From contig JAPPDX010000048.1 in the NCBI GenBank assembly GCA_028824415.1, positions 24,395 to 88,394 on the forward strand: a stretch of 64,000 nucleotides of DNA, read 5' to 3'. This document shows, in pieces, positions 16,831-25,668 of the stretch (positions are counted from its first letter, which is position 1; each line of letters opens with the position of its first letter). The notes under the pieces were generated by a model. It did no database searches. It saw only the letters and a list, made by a program, of their open reading frames with translations, and had not been told where the DNA came from. Position numbers and translations under genes: made by a program. The DNA is from a bacterium. GTDB lineage: Bacteria; Actinomycetota; Acidimicrobiia; Acidimicrobiales; CATQHL01.

Positions 16831-17178
16831 TCAGACGGCGCGCCGCTCGGGCACCTTCGCCGCTTTGCCGATCCGGTCGCGCAGGTAGTACAGCTTGGCC
16901 CGCCGCACGCGGCCGCGGGTCAGCACCTCCAGCTCCTTGATGCTGGGGGTGTGGGTGGGGAACGTGCGCTCGACGCCCACACCGAAGCTGACCTTGCGGA
17001 CGGTGAAGGACTCGCGCACGCCCGATCCCCGCCGGGCGATCACCACTCCCTGGAAGACCTGGATGCGCTCGCGGCTGCCCTCGGTGACCCGCACGTGCAC
17101 CTTGACGGTGTCCCCCGGCCGGAAGTCCGGGATGTCGGTTCGCAGGCTCTGCATGTCGACCAGATCGGTGGGCTGCAT
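16831..17178 (-). CDS. rplS: 50S ribosomal protein L19
   Basis: 115 residues. Characteristic segments are [55 protein letters not shown] and [20 protein letters not shown] at the C-terminus. GGAGA precedes ATG 17178. An in-frame ATG at 17154 is possible. It follows trmD, but a copy of the 83-bp palindromic repeat lies between them, which could alter readthrough. Confidence 0.97.
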   Translation of the reverse strand: MQPTDLVDMQSLRTDIPDFRPGDTVKVHVRVTEGSRERIQVFQGVVIARRGSGVRESFTVRKVSFGVGVERTFPTHTPSIKELEVLTRGRVRRAKLYYLRDRIGKAAKVPERRAV

Positions 17179-17281
17179 GGCCGGTCTCCAATCACGAGCG
17201 TCTGGGGCGGGCGGGGAAGCGGAGTGGCAGCGGAATAGTGCAGGATACGGCCCAAGTCGCCGCACGCCACCGGGTGGCGGG

Positions 17282-17364
17282 CCCGGGTGGGGGCCGCCGG
17301 TGCCGAGTCCGGCTCTCGCCTTCGTAATCGATCCGGACTTCGACCCCGGCGTCCCCCACCCTCG
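17282..17364 (+). repeat. 83-bp dispersed palindromic repeat, copy 2
   Basis: The left arm starts GGGTGGGGGCCGCCGG and the right arm ends CCGGCGTCCCCCACCC; they pair with one or two bulges around a 20-base loop (17313-17332). It sits between trmD and rplS. Almost identical copies are at 9312 (reverse) and 46027. Confidence 0.88.
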
Positions 17365-17391
17365 GGGGATCGCAGGGCCGCGGCCGGCCGA

Positions 17392-18123
17392 TCAGGCGCC
17401 GCCCTGGAGATCGAATTCCTCCAGGAGCTCCCGGTCGGCGTCGCTGAGTCCGCCGCGGGCTGCGATCAGGTCCGGACGCTCCCGCTGCGTGCGAGCCAGG
17501 GCCTGGGCCCGGCGCCAGCGCTCGACGCGCGCGTGGTCGCCCGAGCGCAGTACTTCCGGGACCTCCATGCCCCGGAAGTCCGCCGGGCGGGTGTACTGCG
17601 GGTAGCCGAGCAGGCCGCTGCTGAAGGAGTCCTCGACACCCGAGGCGGCGTTGCCCATGACCCCCGGCAGCAGCCGCACGACCGCTTCGAGAACCACCAT
17701 GGCCGCCACCTCGCCTCCCGCCAGCACGTAGTCCCCCACGGAGACCTCGTCGTCGACGAGCGCCGTGCGGACCCGCTCGTCGACACCCTCGTAGCGACCG
17801 CACAGCAACGAGAACCCGCCGCCGGCGGCAAGGCTCTCGACGGTGCGCTGATCCAGCCGGCGCCCCGAGGCCGAAAGCAGGATCAGCGGACGCGCCACCC
17901 CAGCCGCCTCAGCGGTCTCGAAGATGGGCTCGGGGGCCAGCACCATGCCGGGCCCGCCGCCGAAGGGCGCGTCATCCACCGAGCGGTGCGGATCGACGGC
18001 CACTGAGCGGAGATCCAGCACCCGCAACCGGAAGACCCCGTCCCTGCGGGCCTTGCCGAGCAGGCTGTGAGAGGCGAATTGCTCGACCATCTCGGGGAAG
18101 ATCGAGATCACGTCGATCCTCAT
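17392..18123 (-). CDS. trmD: tRNA (guanine37-N1)-methyltransferase
   Basis: 243 residues, full length. It methylates G37 of tRNAs read by CNN codons, preventing frameshifts. The SPOUT knot motifs are intact: [12 protein letters not shown] at the start, [23 protein letters not shown], and [20 protein letters not shown]. It is 17 bases after rimM, in the rpsP-khpA-rimM-trmD-rplS operon typical of bacteria. Confidence 0.97.
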   Translation of the reverse strand: MRIDVISIFPEMVEQFASHSLLGKARRDGVFRLRVLDLRSVAVDPHRSVDDAPFGGGPGMVLAPEPIFETAEAAGVARPLILLSASGRRLDQRTVESLAAGGGFSLLCGRYEGVDERVRTALVDDEVSVGDYVLAGGEVAAMVVLEAVVRLLPGVMGNAASGVEDSFSSGLLGYPQYTRPADFRGMEVPEVLRSGDHARVERWRRAQALARTQRERPDLIAARGGLSDADRELLEEFDLQGGA

Positions 18124-18140
18124 GGTGTGCCCCCCGGCGC

Positions 18141-18641
18141 CTACGGCAGCTCGAAGAGACCCGCCGGGGCGTCGACGAGGATGCGGGTCGCCTCGCCGGT
18201 TCCCTCCACCGACACCAGGAAGGTCAGCGGCACCAGGGCCCCGCTGTCCAGGACCAGCAGGTCGCTGGCCGGGTTGGCCTGCACGGCGGTCACCCTGCCC
18301 CGCGCCACCCCGGCGTCGCACACCACCTCGGCGCCGATGAGCCGGTGCACCCAGAACTCCTCGGGGTCCTCCAGCGGCGCGGCCAGCAGCACCGCGCCGC
18401 GCAACCCCTCGGCGGCATCACGGTCCCGGTAACCCTCGAAGGCCACCACCCAGCGCCGCTCGAACGGTCGCGCTCGCCGCACCACCAGCGGGCCCTCCGC
18501 CGCCTGCAGCTCGGCGCCCGGGCTCAGCCGCTCGGTGCGGTTCGTCACCAGCGAGACGACGACCTCACCCTTGATGCCGTGGGGCCGGTCGACGCGCCCG
18601 ACCTCCAGCAGATCCGTCGCCGGGCGCACGGGGGGCGCCAC
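18141..18641 (-). CDS. rimM: 16S rRNA processing protein RimM
   Basis: 166 residues with an N-terminal beta-barrel ([19 protein letters not shown]) and a C-terminal PRC-barrel ([13 protein letters not shown] to LFELP). It helps assemble the 30S head with S19. GTG 18641 starts five bases after the khpA stop; a second in-frame GTG is at 18629. The neighbours make the assignment firm. Confidence 0.94.
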   Translation of the reverse strand: MAPPVRPATDLLEVGRVDRPHGIKGEVVVSLVTNRTERLSPGAELQAAEGPLVVRRARPFERRWVVAFEGYRDRDAAEGLRGAVLLAAPLEDPEEFWVHRLIGAEVVCDAGVARGRVTAVQANPASDLLVLDSGALVPLTFLVSVEGTGEATRILVDAPAGLFELP

Positions 18642-18646
18642 GGCGC

Positions 18647-18913
18647 TCAGGGCTCGACGAAGTCGACGATGACGCTGCACCCGTCGTTCACGGCGGCCGC
18701 CCGCACGACGGTGCGGATGGCACTGGCCACGCGGCCCCGCCGGCCGATGACCCTGCCGATGTCGGCCCGGTCCACGTGCACGTCGAGGCGGACATCGCCA
18801 CCGTCGGCGCTGGCGACCACGCGGGCCGCCTCGGGCGCCTCGACCACCGACCGGACGATGTGTTCCAGAACGGCGCGGGCGCAGGGAGCGTCGGTGACGT
18901 CGGCGCCGCTCAC
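18647..18913 (-). CDS. khpA: KH-domain RNA-binding protein KhpA
   Basis: 88 residues comprising a single KH domain with the GxxG loop in IGRVIGRRGRVASAIRTVVR. The family partners with KhpB to bind small RNAs and tRNAs in Gram-positive bacteria. Its GTG start overlaps the rpsP stop in GTGA, so it is coupled to S16 translation. Confidence 0.93.
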   Translation of the reverse strand: MSGADVTDAPCARAVLEHIVRSVVEAPEAARVVASADGGDVRLDVHVDRADIGRVIGRRGRVASAIRTVVRAAAVNDGCSVIVDFVEP

Positions 18914-19218
18914 GAGGAAGCATCCTTGGTTGCGGAGTCCAGATCCTCCAGCCGCGAGCTGGTTCCCTTGAACTCGTCCCAGGCGCCGGAGATCTTGAGC
19001 AACTTCTCGACGCGCTCGCTCGGCTGGGCCCCGTTGCGGAGCCACTTCAGCGCCTTGTCGTTGTCGATGTGCACGACCGACGGCTCCTGGCGCGGGTCGT
19101 AGTGCCCGATCGACTCGATGAATCGGCCGTCACGGGCCGAGCGCTTGTCGGTCGCAACCACCCGGTAGGTGGGCTGCTTCTTCTTGCCTCTGCGCATCAA
19201 GCGAAGCCGCACTGCCAC
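18910..19218 (-). CDS. rpsP: 30S ribosomal protein S16
   Basis: 102 residues. The start MAVRLRLMRRGKKKQPTYRV and the ARDGRFIESIGHYDPR segment are diagnostic. I choose GTG 19218 because it restores the canonical MAVR N-terminus; GTG 19212 is an alternative. GGAGG lies shortly upstream. It is the first gene of the ribosome maturation operon. Confidence 0.97.
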   Translation of the reverse strand: MAVRLRLMRRGKKKQPTYRVVATDKRSARDGRFIESIGHYDPRQEPSVVHIDNDKALKWLRNGAQPSERVEKLLKISGAWDEFKGTSSRLEDLDSATKDASS

Positions 19219-19347
19219 GATTCGTCGCCTCCACCGGAGATCTGTGGCCGGGCCACGTGGCACCGGCGTCAACGCCCTAGTCTGCCGTGAATTCGGCGCC
19301 GTTCCATCTCCCGGGCTCGCCGACGGTGCCGCCGCGACCAGGACCGC

Positions 19348-20847
19348 TCAACGTCCGGGCCAGGCCAGCGGGCCCGGCGGCTGCGAACCCGTGCCCGGCG
19401 TGGACCCCCCGGGGCCGCCCGGAGGCGACTCCAGTCCCTCCAATTGCTCGAGCAGGTCGGTGGCGGAGCGGTGCCGCGCTCCACCGGCCGGCGTGACCCG
19501 TGAGGAACCCCCGCCCTTGCGGCCCCCCGATCCCTTGGACTTGCGGCGGCGCCCGGCCGGCCGGGCGCCGCGCATCATCTTGCGCGCCGCACTGAAGTTG
19601 CGGAGCAGCTCAGTCACCTCGGCGGTGGTGGTGCCGCTGCCGGCGGCGATCCGGCGCCGGCGGGATCCGTCGATGATCGCCGGCTGGGTCCGTTCGGCGG
19701 GTGTCATGGAGCAGATGATGGCCTCCATTCTCCCCAGTCGGCGCTCGTCGACACCGGCCTCGGCCGCCTGCGCCGCCTGGGCGCTCGGCAGGTGGGCGAG
19801 CAGGTCGCCGAGTCCACCCAGCTTGCGCATCTGCCTCATCTGGGCCAGGAAATCATCGAGGGTGAACTCGCCCGCCAGGACACGCTCGGCGGCGCCGGCG
19901 GCGTCGGCGGCCTCCCGGCCCTCGTAGGCCGCCTCGGCCTTCTCCGCCAGCGACAGCAGGTCGCCCATCCCCAGGATCCGCCCCGCCAGGCGATCGGGGT
20001 GAAAACGCTCGAAGTCGCCGACGCGCTCGCCGACCGAGGCGAACGCCACCGGGCACCCCAGGACCGCCCGCACGGACAGCGCGGCGCCCCCGCGCGCGTC
20101 GCCGTCGAGCTTGGTCAGGATCACGGCGTCGAGCCCCAGGGCCTCGTGGAAGCTGCGCCCGACACGCACGGCCTCCTGGCCCATCATGGCGTCGAGCACC
20201 AGGAACGTGTGGTGAGGTTGGATCGCCTCGCCGATGGCGCGCACCTCGGCCATGAGCTCCTCGTCGACCACCTGGCGCCCGGCGGTGTCGCAGATCACCA
20301 CGTCCCGGCCGAGCCGGCGGGCCTCGGCGAGCCCTGCCAGCGCCACCGCCACGGGATCGGTCGCCTCGCTGAAGACCGGGACGGAGATCTCCGCGGCCAG
20401 GACACGCAACTGCTCGACCGCGGCCGGGCGCGTCAGGTCGGCGCCCACGAGCAGCGGGCTGCGCCCCTGGCTGCGGAACCAGCGGGCCAACTTGGCGGCC
20501 GCGGTCGTCTTCCCCGAGCCCTGCAGACCCGCCAGCAGCGCCACCGTGGGGGGGCGGGATGCGAAACCGATCGACACCGGATCGCCGCCGAGGGTGCGCA
20601 CCAGTTCGGCGTGCACGATCTGCACCACCTGCTGGGCGGGGTTCAGGGCTCGGTTCAGGTCGGCGGCGAGCGCCTCGTCGCGCACCCGGTCCCGAAACTC
20701 CGCCACCACCTCGGTGGCCACGTCCGCCGCCAGCAGCGCCCGGCGGATCTCGCCCAGCGCCTCGGTGACGTCCTCGGGACGCAGCCGGCCCTTGCGCCGG
20801 AGCCGGTCGAAGACCGAGTTGAGATTGCCGCTAAGAGCCTCGAACAT
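19348..20847 (-). CDS. ffh: signal recognition particle protein Ffh
   Basis: 499 residues. The NG GTPase domain holds the P-loop GLQGSGKTTAAAK, DTAGR and TKLDGDARGG motifs, and a C-terminal M domain (about 310-430) carries methionine-bearing helices (LAQMRQMRKLGGLGDLL, MEAIICSMTPAER, GSRRRRIAAGSGTT). A long Gly/Arg-rich tail follows. It binds 4.5S RNA and signal sequences and docks with FtsY. The start lies inside the end of ftsY (17-base overlap), so the two SRP components are coexpressed. Confidence 0.97.
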   Translation of the reverse strand: MFEALSGNLNSVFDRLRRKGRLRPEDVTEALGEIRRALLAADVATEVVAEFRDRVRDEALAADLNRALNPAQQVVQIVHAELVRTLGGDPVSIGFASRPPTVALLAGLQGSGKTTAAAKLARWFRSQGRSPLLVGADLTRPAAVEQLRVLAAEISVPVFSEATDPVAVALAGLAEARRLGRDVVICDTAGRQVVDEELMAEVRAIGEAIQPHHTFLVLDAMMGQEAVRVGRSFHEALGLDAVILTKLDGDARGGAALSVRAVLGCPVAFASVGERVGDFERFHPDRLAGRILGMGDLLSLAEKAEAAYEGREAADAAGAAERVLAGEFTLDDFLAQMRQMRKLGGLGDLLAHLPSAQAAQAAEAGVDERRLGRMEAIICSMTPAERTQPAIIDGSRRRRIAAGSGTTTAEVTELLRNFSAARKMMRGARPAGRRRKSKGSGGRKGGGSSRVTPAGGARHRSATDLLEQLEGLESPPGGPGGSTPGTGSQPPGPLAWPGR

Positions 20848-21808
20848 CGGCGTCCATTCCTTCGGTGTCCACGAGAGCGGCCGCGAAGGCCGCGGCGTCG
20901 AACGGGACCAGGTCGCCCAGTCCCTCACCGAGACCTACCAGCTTGACCGCCACATTCAACTCGGCGCGCACCGACAGCACCGAGCCTCCCCGGGCGGAAC
21001 CGTCCAGCTTGGTCAGCACGGCGCCCGTCACCCCCGCGGCCTCGCCGAACATCCGGGCCTGGGCGAGACCGTTCTGGCCGGTCGTGGCGTCGAGGGTGAC
21101 CAGCGCCTCGCACAACTCGCCCGGCGCCCGCTCGGCCACCCGGCGGATCTTCGCCAGCTCGCCCATGAGGTTGTGGTTGGTGTGCAGCCGCCCGGCGGTA
21201 TCGATCATCACCACGTCGGCGCCGGAAGCCGCGGCGTGGGAGATGGCGTCGAAGGCCACCGCCGCGGGATCACCGCCGGCGTTGCCGCGCACGAGATGTG
21301 CGCCCGCCCGCTCTGCCCAGGTGGCGAGCTGCTCGGTGGCGGCGGCGCGGAATGTGTCGGCGGCCCCCAGCACCACGCGCCGACCGGCCCGCACCTCGGC
21401 GTGGGCCAGCTTCCCGATCGTCGTCGTCTTCCCCGAACCGTTGACCCCCACGAACAGCCAGACCGCCGGTGAGCCCGAACGATCCAGAGCCCCGTCGGGG
21501 GCATGCATGAGGTCCGCCACCGCATCCGCCAGCAGGGAGCGCAACGCCGCGGGATCGGAGATGCGCCGCTCGGAGGCCTCGCTGCGCAGGCACCCCAGCA
21601 GCTGCTCGGTCACCGCCCAGCTCACGTCGGCACCGAGCAGGGCCTCCTCCAGCGCCTCCCAGGTGGCACCGTCCAGGTCGGGGCGCGCCAGCGCGGCACC
21701 GAGCCGCTCCCCCATCGCCGACCGGGCCTTCGCCAGGCGTGAACGCCACCGCGGCGTCGCCGCCGGGTCGCCGGAGACGTCTCCTGGCCGGCCGTGCGCC
21801 GTCGCCAC
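20831..21808 (-). CDS. ftsY: SRP receptor FtsY
   Basis: 325 residues with a short N-terminus and no long acidic A domain, as in many actinobacteria. GTPase motifs are FVGVNGSGKTTTIGKLA, ADTFRAAATEQL, IDTAGRLHTN and TKLDGSARGG. It receives the ribosome-SRP complex at the membrane. GTG 21808 is 15 bases after the HtrA stop, and its end overlaps ffh. Confidence 0.96.
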   Translation of the reverse strand: MATAHGRPGDVSGDPAATPRWRSRLAKARSAMGERLGAALARPDLDGATWEALEEALLGADVSWAVTEQLLGCLRSEASERRISDPAALRSLLADAVADLMHAPDGALDRSGSPAVWLFVGVNGSGKTTTIGKLAHAEVRAGRRVVLGAADTFRAAATEQLATWAERAGAHLVRGNAGGDPAAVAFDAISHAAASGADVVMIDTAGRLHTNHNLMGELAKIRRVAERAPGELCEALVTLDATTGQNGLAQARMFGEAAGVTGAVLTKLDGSARGGSVLSVRAELNVAVKLVGLGEGLGDLVPFDAAAFAAALVDTEGMDADVRGS

Positions 21809-21822
21809 CGGGTCCCGCCCGC

Positions 21823-23427
21823 CTAAGGCTCGATCTCGGGCTCGGGCGACTCCTCGGAGGACTCCTGGAGGGCCAGTGAGGCGCTCCGGTCGCCGAGGGG
21901 GATGAACAGGCGGATGAGTTGGTCGCCGCGGACCACCTCGACGCGCACCTCGGTCCCGGGCGCCCGCAGGCGCACGGCGACGGTCAACTCGTCCATCGAA
22001 CCCACGGGCTGGCCGTCGAAGGAGACGATGCGGTCGTTCACCTGCATCCCTGCGGCCTCGGCGGGCCCATCGGGGGTGACCGAGGCCACGATCGCTCCCG
22101 GCTCTCCCAGCGGCGGGGTGTAGCCGGTGATCCCGAGGAATCCGAAACGCACCTCGCGCCCGGCGCGCAGTTCCTCGGCGATCCAGATGGCCACCTCGAT
22201 CGGCGTGGCGAAGCCGACACCGATGTTCCCGCCGCCGAAGTTGGACTGGATCGCCACGTTCATCCCGATCACGCGGCCTTCGAGATCGGCGAGGGCACCA
22301 CCGCTGTTGCCGGGATTGATGGGGGCGTCGGTCTGGATCATGCCGAGCGGCGGCATGTCCTGGCCGCCGAGCACCTGGTTCAGGGCACTCACCACCCCCA
22401 CCGTCACGACGTTCTCCCGGCCGAAGGGGCTGCCCACCGCCACGGCGGTCTGGCCCACCTGCACCGTCGAGAGGGAACCGATGTCGGCCACGTTCACGTC
22501 GAGCGCCGGGTCGATCTGTATGACGGCCACGTCGAGTTCCCGGTTCGCCCCCACGACCTTGCCACCGGTGCGCAGACCGCTGGGGAGGTGCACGATGACA
22601 TCGGGGACCTCCCCTCCCAACGCCTCGGGAAGGTCGAGCTCGCGGGAGGGATCGATCTCGAGGCCCTCGGGGCGCCCGGGCCCGCCGGACCCTTCCTCGG
22701 CGAACAGGTCGGCGAGGGGTTCGGCATCCTCGACGACGTGCGCCGCAGTCAGGATCAGCCCGGCATCGTCGTAGATGATTCCCGAGCCCTGACCCTGGGA
22801 CGTCTGCAGCAGCACGACCGACGGCTCCACCCGGCCGGCGGCAAAGACCACCGGCTCCTGTGCGGGACCGGTCGGGGGCGCCGGAACCGCGGACGGCTGT
22901 TGGGCCGGCGCAGGTGCCGGTGCAGGAGCCGGCACCACGGTCTCGGCGGGGTCCGCCGAGGCGACCGGCGGCTGCGGAGCCGCCACCGGCGACTGCGGCG
23001 ATTCCTGCACGATGGCCGGCGGCGGCACCGGGGCCCCGGCGCCGGCCTGTGGGGCCGGACCGATGATCTCCGGAGGCCTGACGGGGATGTAGCGGACCGT
23101 CTCGCCCGGTGCGCCCGTCGACTGCACGACCGCCACCACCCCGAGCGCCAGCGCCGACAGGCTGACCAGTACCGCGAAGGCCTGGGCGCTGAAGCGCCGG
23201 CGGCGTCGCCGGCCACCGGGCGGGCCGGGGTCGCGCGGCGGCCCCTGATCGCCGGATCCGAGCGTCCACGCCAGGTCGTAGTCCCTGGGCCATTGGTCAG
23301 CCGGAGTGCCGGGCTCGGCTCCGCCCACCGACGGCCCGGGCTCGGAGAAGGCTCCCGAGTTGGCCGGCCGGTCCTCGAACGGGTCCTCGCCGGGGTCGGC
23401 CGGCCAGGCGGGCTGGTCAGGTGCCAT
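21823..23427 (-). CDS. membrane-anchored HtrA-type serine protease
   Basis: 534 residues: a cytoplasmic Pro/Gly-rich N-terminus ending in a basic patch, one membrane helix at about 82-102, a Pro/Ala linker to about 190, a trypsin-like domain with the triad His230 (LTAAHVV), Asp299 (ELDVAVI) and Ser375 (NPGNSGGAL), then one PDZ domain at about 430-515. About 45 extra residues lie between His and Asp. It would degrade misfolded exported proteins. The position between a two-component system and ftsY links it to envelope stress and secretion, by context only. Confidence 0.94.
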   Translation of the reverse strand: MAPDQPAWPADPGEDPFEDRPANSGAFSEPGPSVGGAEPGTPADQWPRDYDLAWTLGSGDQGPPRDPGPPGGRRRRRRFSAQAFAVLVSLSALALGVVAVVQSTGAPGETVRYIPVRPPEIIGPAPQAGAGAPVPPPAIVQESPQSPVAAPQPPVASADPAETVVPAPAPAPAPAQQPSAVPAPPTGPAQEPVVFAAGRVEPSVVLLQTSQGQGSGIIYDDAGLILTAAHVVEDAEPLADLFAEEGSGGPGRPEGLEIDPSRELDLPEALGGEVPDVIVHLPSGLRTGGKVVGANRELDVAVIQIDPALDVNVADIGSLSTVQVGQTAVAVGSPFGRENVVTVGVVSALNQVLGGQDMPPLGMIQTDAPINPGNSGGALADLEGRVIGMNVAIQSNFGGGNIGVGFATPIEVAIWIAEELRAGREVRFGFLGITGYTPPLGEPGAIVASVTPDGPAEAAGMQVNDRIVSFDGQPVGSMDELTVAVRLRAPGTEVRVEVVRGDQLIRLFIPLGDRSASLALQESSEESPEPEIEP

Positions 23428-23531
23428 GTGAACTCCGTCTGCGGGGCCACGGTCGTGCGCTGAGCACTATCCACGCTATTGGGGCGGCGTGCGGGAGCCT
23501 CAACCCGTCGCCGGCCGACTCATAGAGAATC

Positions 23532-24788
23532 TCAAAGGGAGACCGGAACGTCCTCGGTGACCCGCCCGCTGCGCCTGATCCGGGCTCCCGGACTGCTCGC
23601 CCCTGTTGCCGGCAGAAGGATTGTGAACGTGGATCCGAATCCCACCGTCGAGGTCAGGCGCGCCTCGCCGCGATGCGATTCGGCGATCTGGCGCACGATC
23701 GCCAGGCCCAACCCCCGCCCCGAGGCCGACGCCTGCCCACCGCGCTGGAACCGCTGGAAGACGCGCTCCTGCTCGTCCGCGGGAATGCCGGGTCCCTGGT
23801 CCTCCACCGCCACCCAGATCCAGGCGCCCTCGCCGCCGGCGGTGATGCGCACCTCCGAGGTGGCGGGTGCCACGCTCAGCGCATTCGAAAGCAGGTTGGC
23901 GAATGCCTGCCGGAGGCTGCCGGCGTCACCGAGGGCCAGCAGGCCACTGGGCGCGTAGTGCGTCAGCCTCACGCGCTGGTTGGCGGCGTAGCCCTCGAAC
24001 TCGGCGGTCGCCTGGCGCGACAGCTCGCCGACGTCCACGAGGGTGAGGTGCTGGGGCCGGGTCTCGTGGCGGGCGAAGGTGACCAGGTCATCGACCACGC
24101 GCGACATGCGCTCGGTGGACCGGCTCACCTGCTCGGCCACGAGCCGGTAGTCCTCGGTGGTGGCGTCGGGATCGGCCAGCGTGGTATCGAGGTTGCTGCG
24201 GATCACCGCCAGCGGGTTACGCAGCTCGTGGCTGGCATCCTCCACGAAGCCCCGCTGCGCGTCGAAGGAGCGGTCCAGACGATCCAACATGGCGTCGAAG
24301 GTGTCGGCGAGGCGCCGCAACTCGTCGGGAGGACCTTCCAGGGCGATGCGCTGTGACAGGTCCGTGGCGCTGATCCGCCGGGCCACCTCGGTGATGCGCC
24401 CCACCGGCTTCAGCACGTGGCCGGCCAGGAACCAGCCGACCACCAAGCTCCCACCGAACAGGATCGCCAGGGCGAACAGCGAGTAGTCCGCCAGCCGATC
24501 CATGGCCCGCTCGTTGGCCTGGGTCTCCACGATTCCCAGCGTCTCTCTGAGAGTGCGCTCCTCGTCGGGCGCCGGACGCCCGTCGAGTTCGAGCCGCTCA
24601 AGGGAGAGAGATTGCGAGAGCGACGACTCGTCCAGGTTCCGGGCCAGTCCCCAGTAGATGCCGCCCACCGCGATGGCGCCCAGGCCGAACAGCAGCACGC
24701 TGTAGACCAGCGCCAGCCGGAAGCGGATGGAGCCCAGCGAGCGGAACAGCCGGCTGCGGAACCGTTCGACGTAGCCGGCGCGGGCCAC
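23532..24788 (-). CDS. HAMP sensor histidine kinase
   Basis: 418 residues: membrane helices at about 24-46 and 104-123 flank a short extracytoplasmic loop, followed by HAMP (124-176), HisKA with phospho-acceptor His187 (EDASHELRNPLAVI), and HATPase with N box (NLLSNALSVAP), DQGPGIP and GRGLGLAIVRQI. The small sensor loop gives no clue to the signal. It is 36 bases downstream of its response regulator and directly upstream of the HtrA protease. Confidence 0.94.
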   Translation of the reverse strand: MARAGYVERFRSRLFRSLGSIRFRLALVYSVLLFGLGAIAVGGIYWGLARNLDESSLSQSLSLERLELDGRPAPDEERTLRETLGIVETQANERAMDRLADYSLFALAILFGGSLVVGWFLAGHVLKPVGRITEVARRISATDLSQRIALEGPPDELRRLADTFDAMLDRLDRSFDAQRGFVEDASHELRNPLAVIRSNLDTTLADPDATTEDYRLVAEQVSRSTERMSRVVDDLVTFARHETRPQHLTLVDVGELSRQATAEFEGYAANQRVRLTHYAPSGLLALGDAGSLRQAFANLLSNALSVAPATSEVRITAGGEGAWIWVAVEDQGPGIPADEQERVFQRFQRGGQASASGRGLGLAIVRQIAESHRGEARLTSTVGFGSTFTILLPATGASSPGARIRRSGRVTEDVPVSL

Positions 24789-24824
24789 CGAATCAGCCTC
24801 GCTCGGAACCCGTCAGGCGACGGA

Positions 24825-25607
24825 TCAAGGGTACGGAGCCGCGTTCGGCGAGGCGGCCGAGGAGATGTCGCCCAGCACGTATGCAGGATCCTCGGGCCCC
24901 GACGAGTGATCCGCCGTGTGCAGGCCGCCGGTGGCGACCAGCCGGTAGCCGGTTCCCACGACCGTCTCGATCGGTGCCGGGCTGCCGGGCAGGCCGAGCT
25001 TGCGCCGCAGCGTCCCGACGGTGACCCTGACGGTGTTCGTGAAGGGGTCGGTGTGCTCGTCCCAAACGTGGTCCAGCAGTTCCTCCTGCGAGACGACCTC
25101 GCCGGGACGGCTGCAGAAGAACCGCAGCAGTGTGAACTCCTTGGGGGTCAGGGTGATCTCCTGGCCCTGGCGCCTCACGCTGTGGCGGCCCAGATCCATC
25201 TCGATGTCCCCCACGGCGAGGCGAGATCCGCAGCGCCCGGCGTCTCGGCGCAGCAGCGCCCGGATCCGCGCCGTCAATTCGCCGAACGCGAACGGCTTGA
25301 CGAGGTAGTCGTCGGCACCGTCGTCGAGTCCCCCGATGCGGTCCTCGAGGCTGTCGCGCGCCGTGAGAATCAGGATGCGCGGGCGGTGGCCGCTCCGGGC
25401 GGGATCGCGCAGGCGGCGGCACACCTCCCTGCCGTCGACCGCCGGCATGGTCAGGTCCAGGCAGATGACGTCGTAGTCCACCGCCGCGGCCTTGGCGAGC
25501 GCTTCGTCACCGTCGAACGCCTCGTCAACGGCGTAGCCGTCCCGGCGCAGGCCGCGGGCGATCGCTCGTACCAGGTCCTTTTCGTCGTCGGCGACGAGCA
25601 CGCGCAT
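24825..25607 (-). CDS. OmpR-family response regulator
   Basis: 260 residues. Receiver domain with the acidic pair (VLVADDEKDL), phospho-acceptor Asp51 (ICLDLTMP) and the KPF lysine; then a winged-helix DNA-binding domain (ITLTPKEFTLLRFF through TVRVTVGTLRRKLG to ETVVGTGYRL) and an extra 30-residue tail. It pairs with the adjacent kinase. The system sits between smc and the HtrA protease, which may be its target. Confidence 0.95.
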   Translation of the reverse strand: MRVLVADDEKDLVRAIARGLRRDGYAVDEAFDGDEALAKAAAVDYDVICLDLTMPAVDGREVCRRLRDPARSGHRPRILILTARDSLEDRIGGLDDGADDYLVKPFAFGELTARIRALLRRDAGRCGSRLAVGDIEMDLGRHSVRRQGQEITLTPKEFTLLRFFCSRPGEVVSQEELLDHVWDEHTDPFTNTVRVTVGTLRRKLGLPGSPAPIETVVGTGYRLVATGGLHTADHSSGPEDPAYVLGDISSAASPNAAPYP

Positions 25608-25668
25608 CACCACAGACGGTAGCCAATCCCGGCGAGACACGTCATTTCGAGGCCGCCACCGCGGCCGC

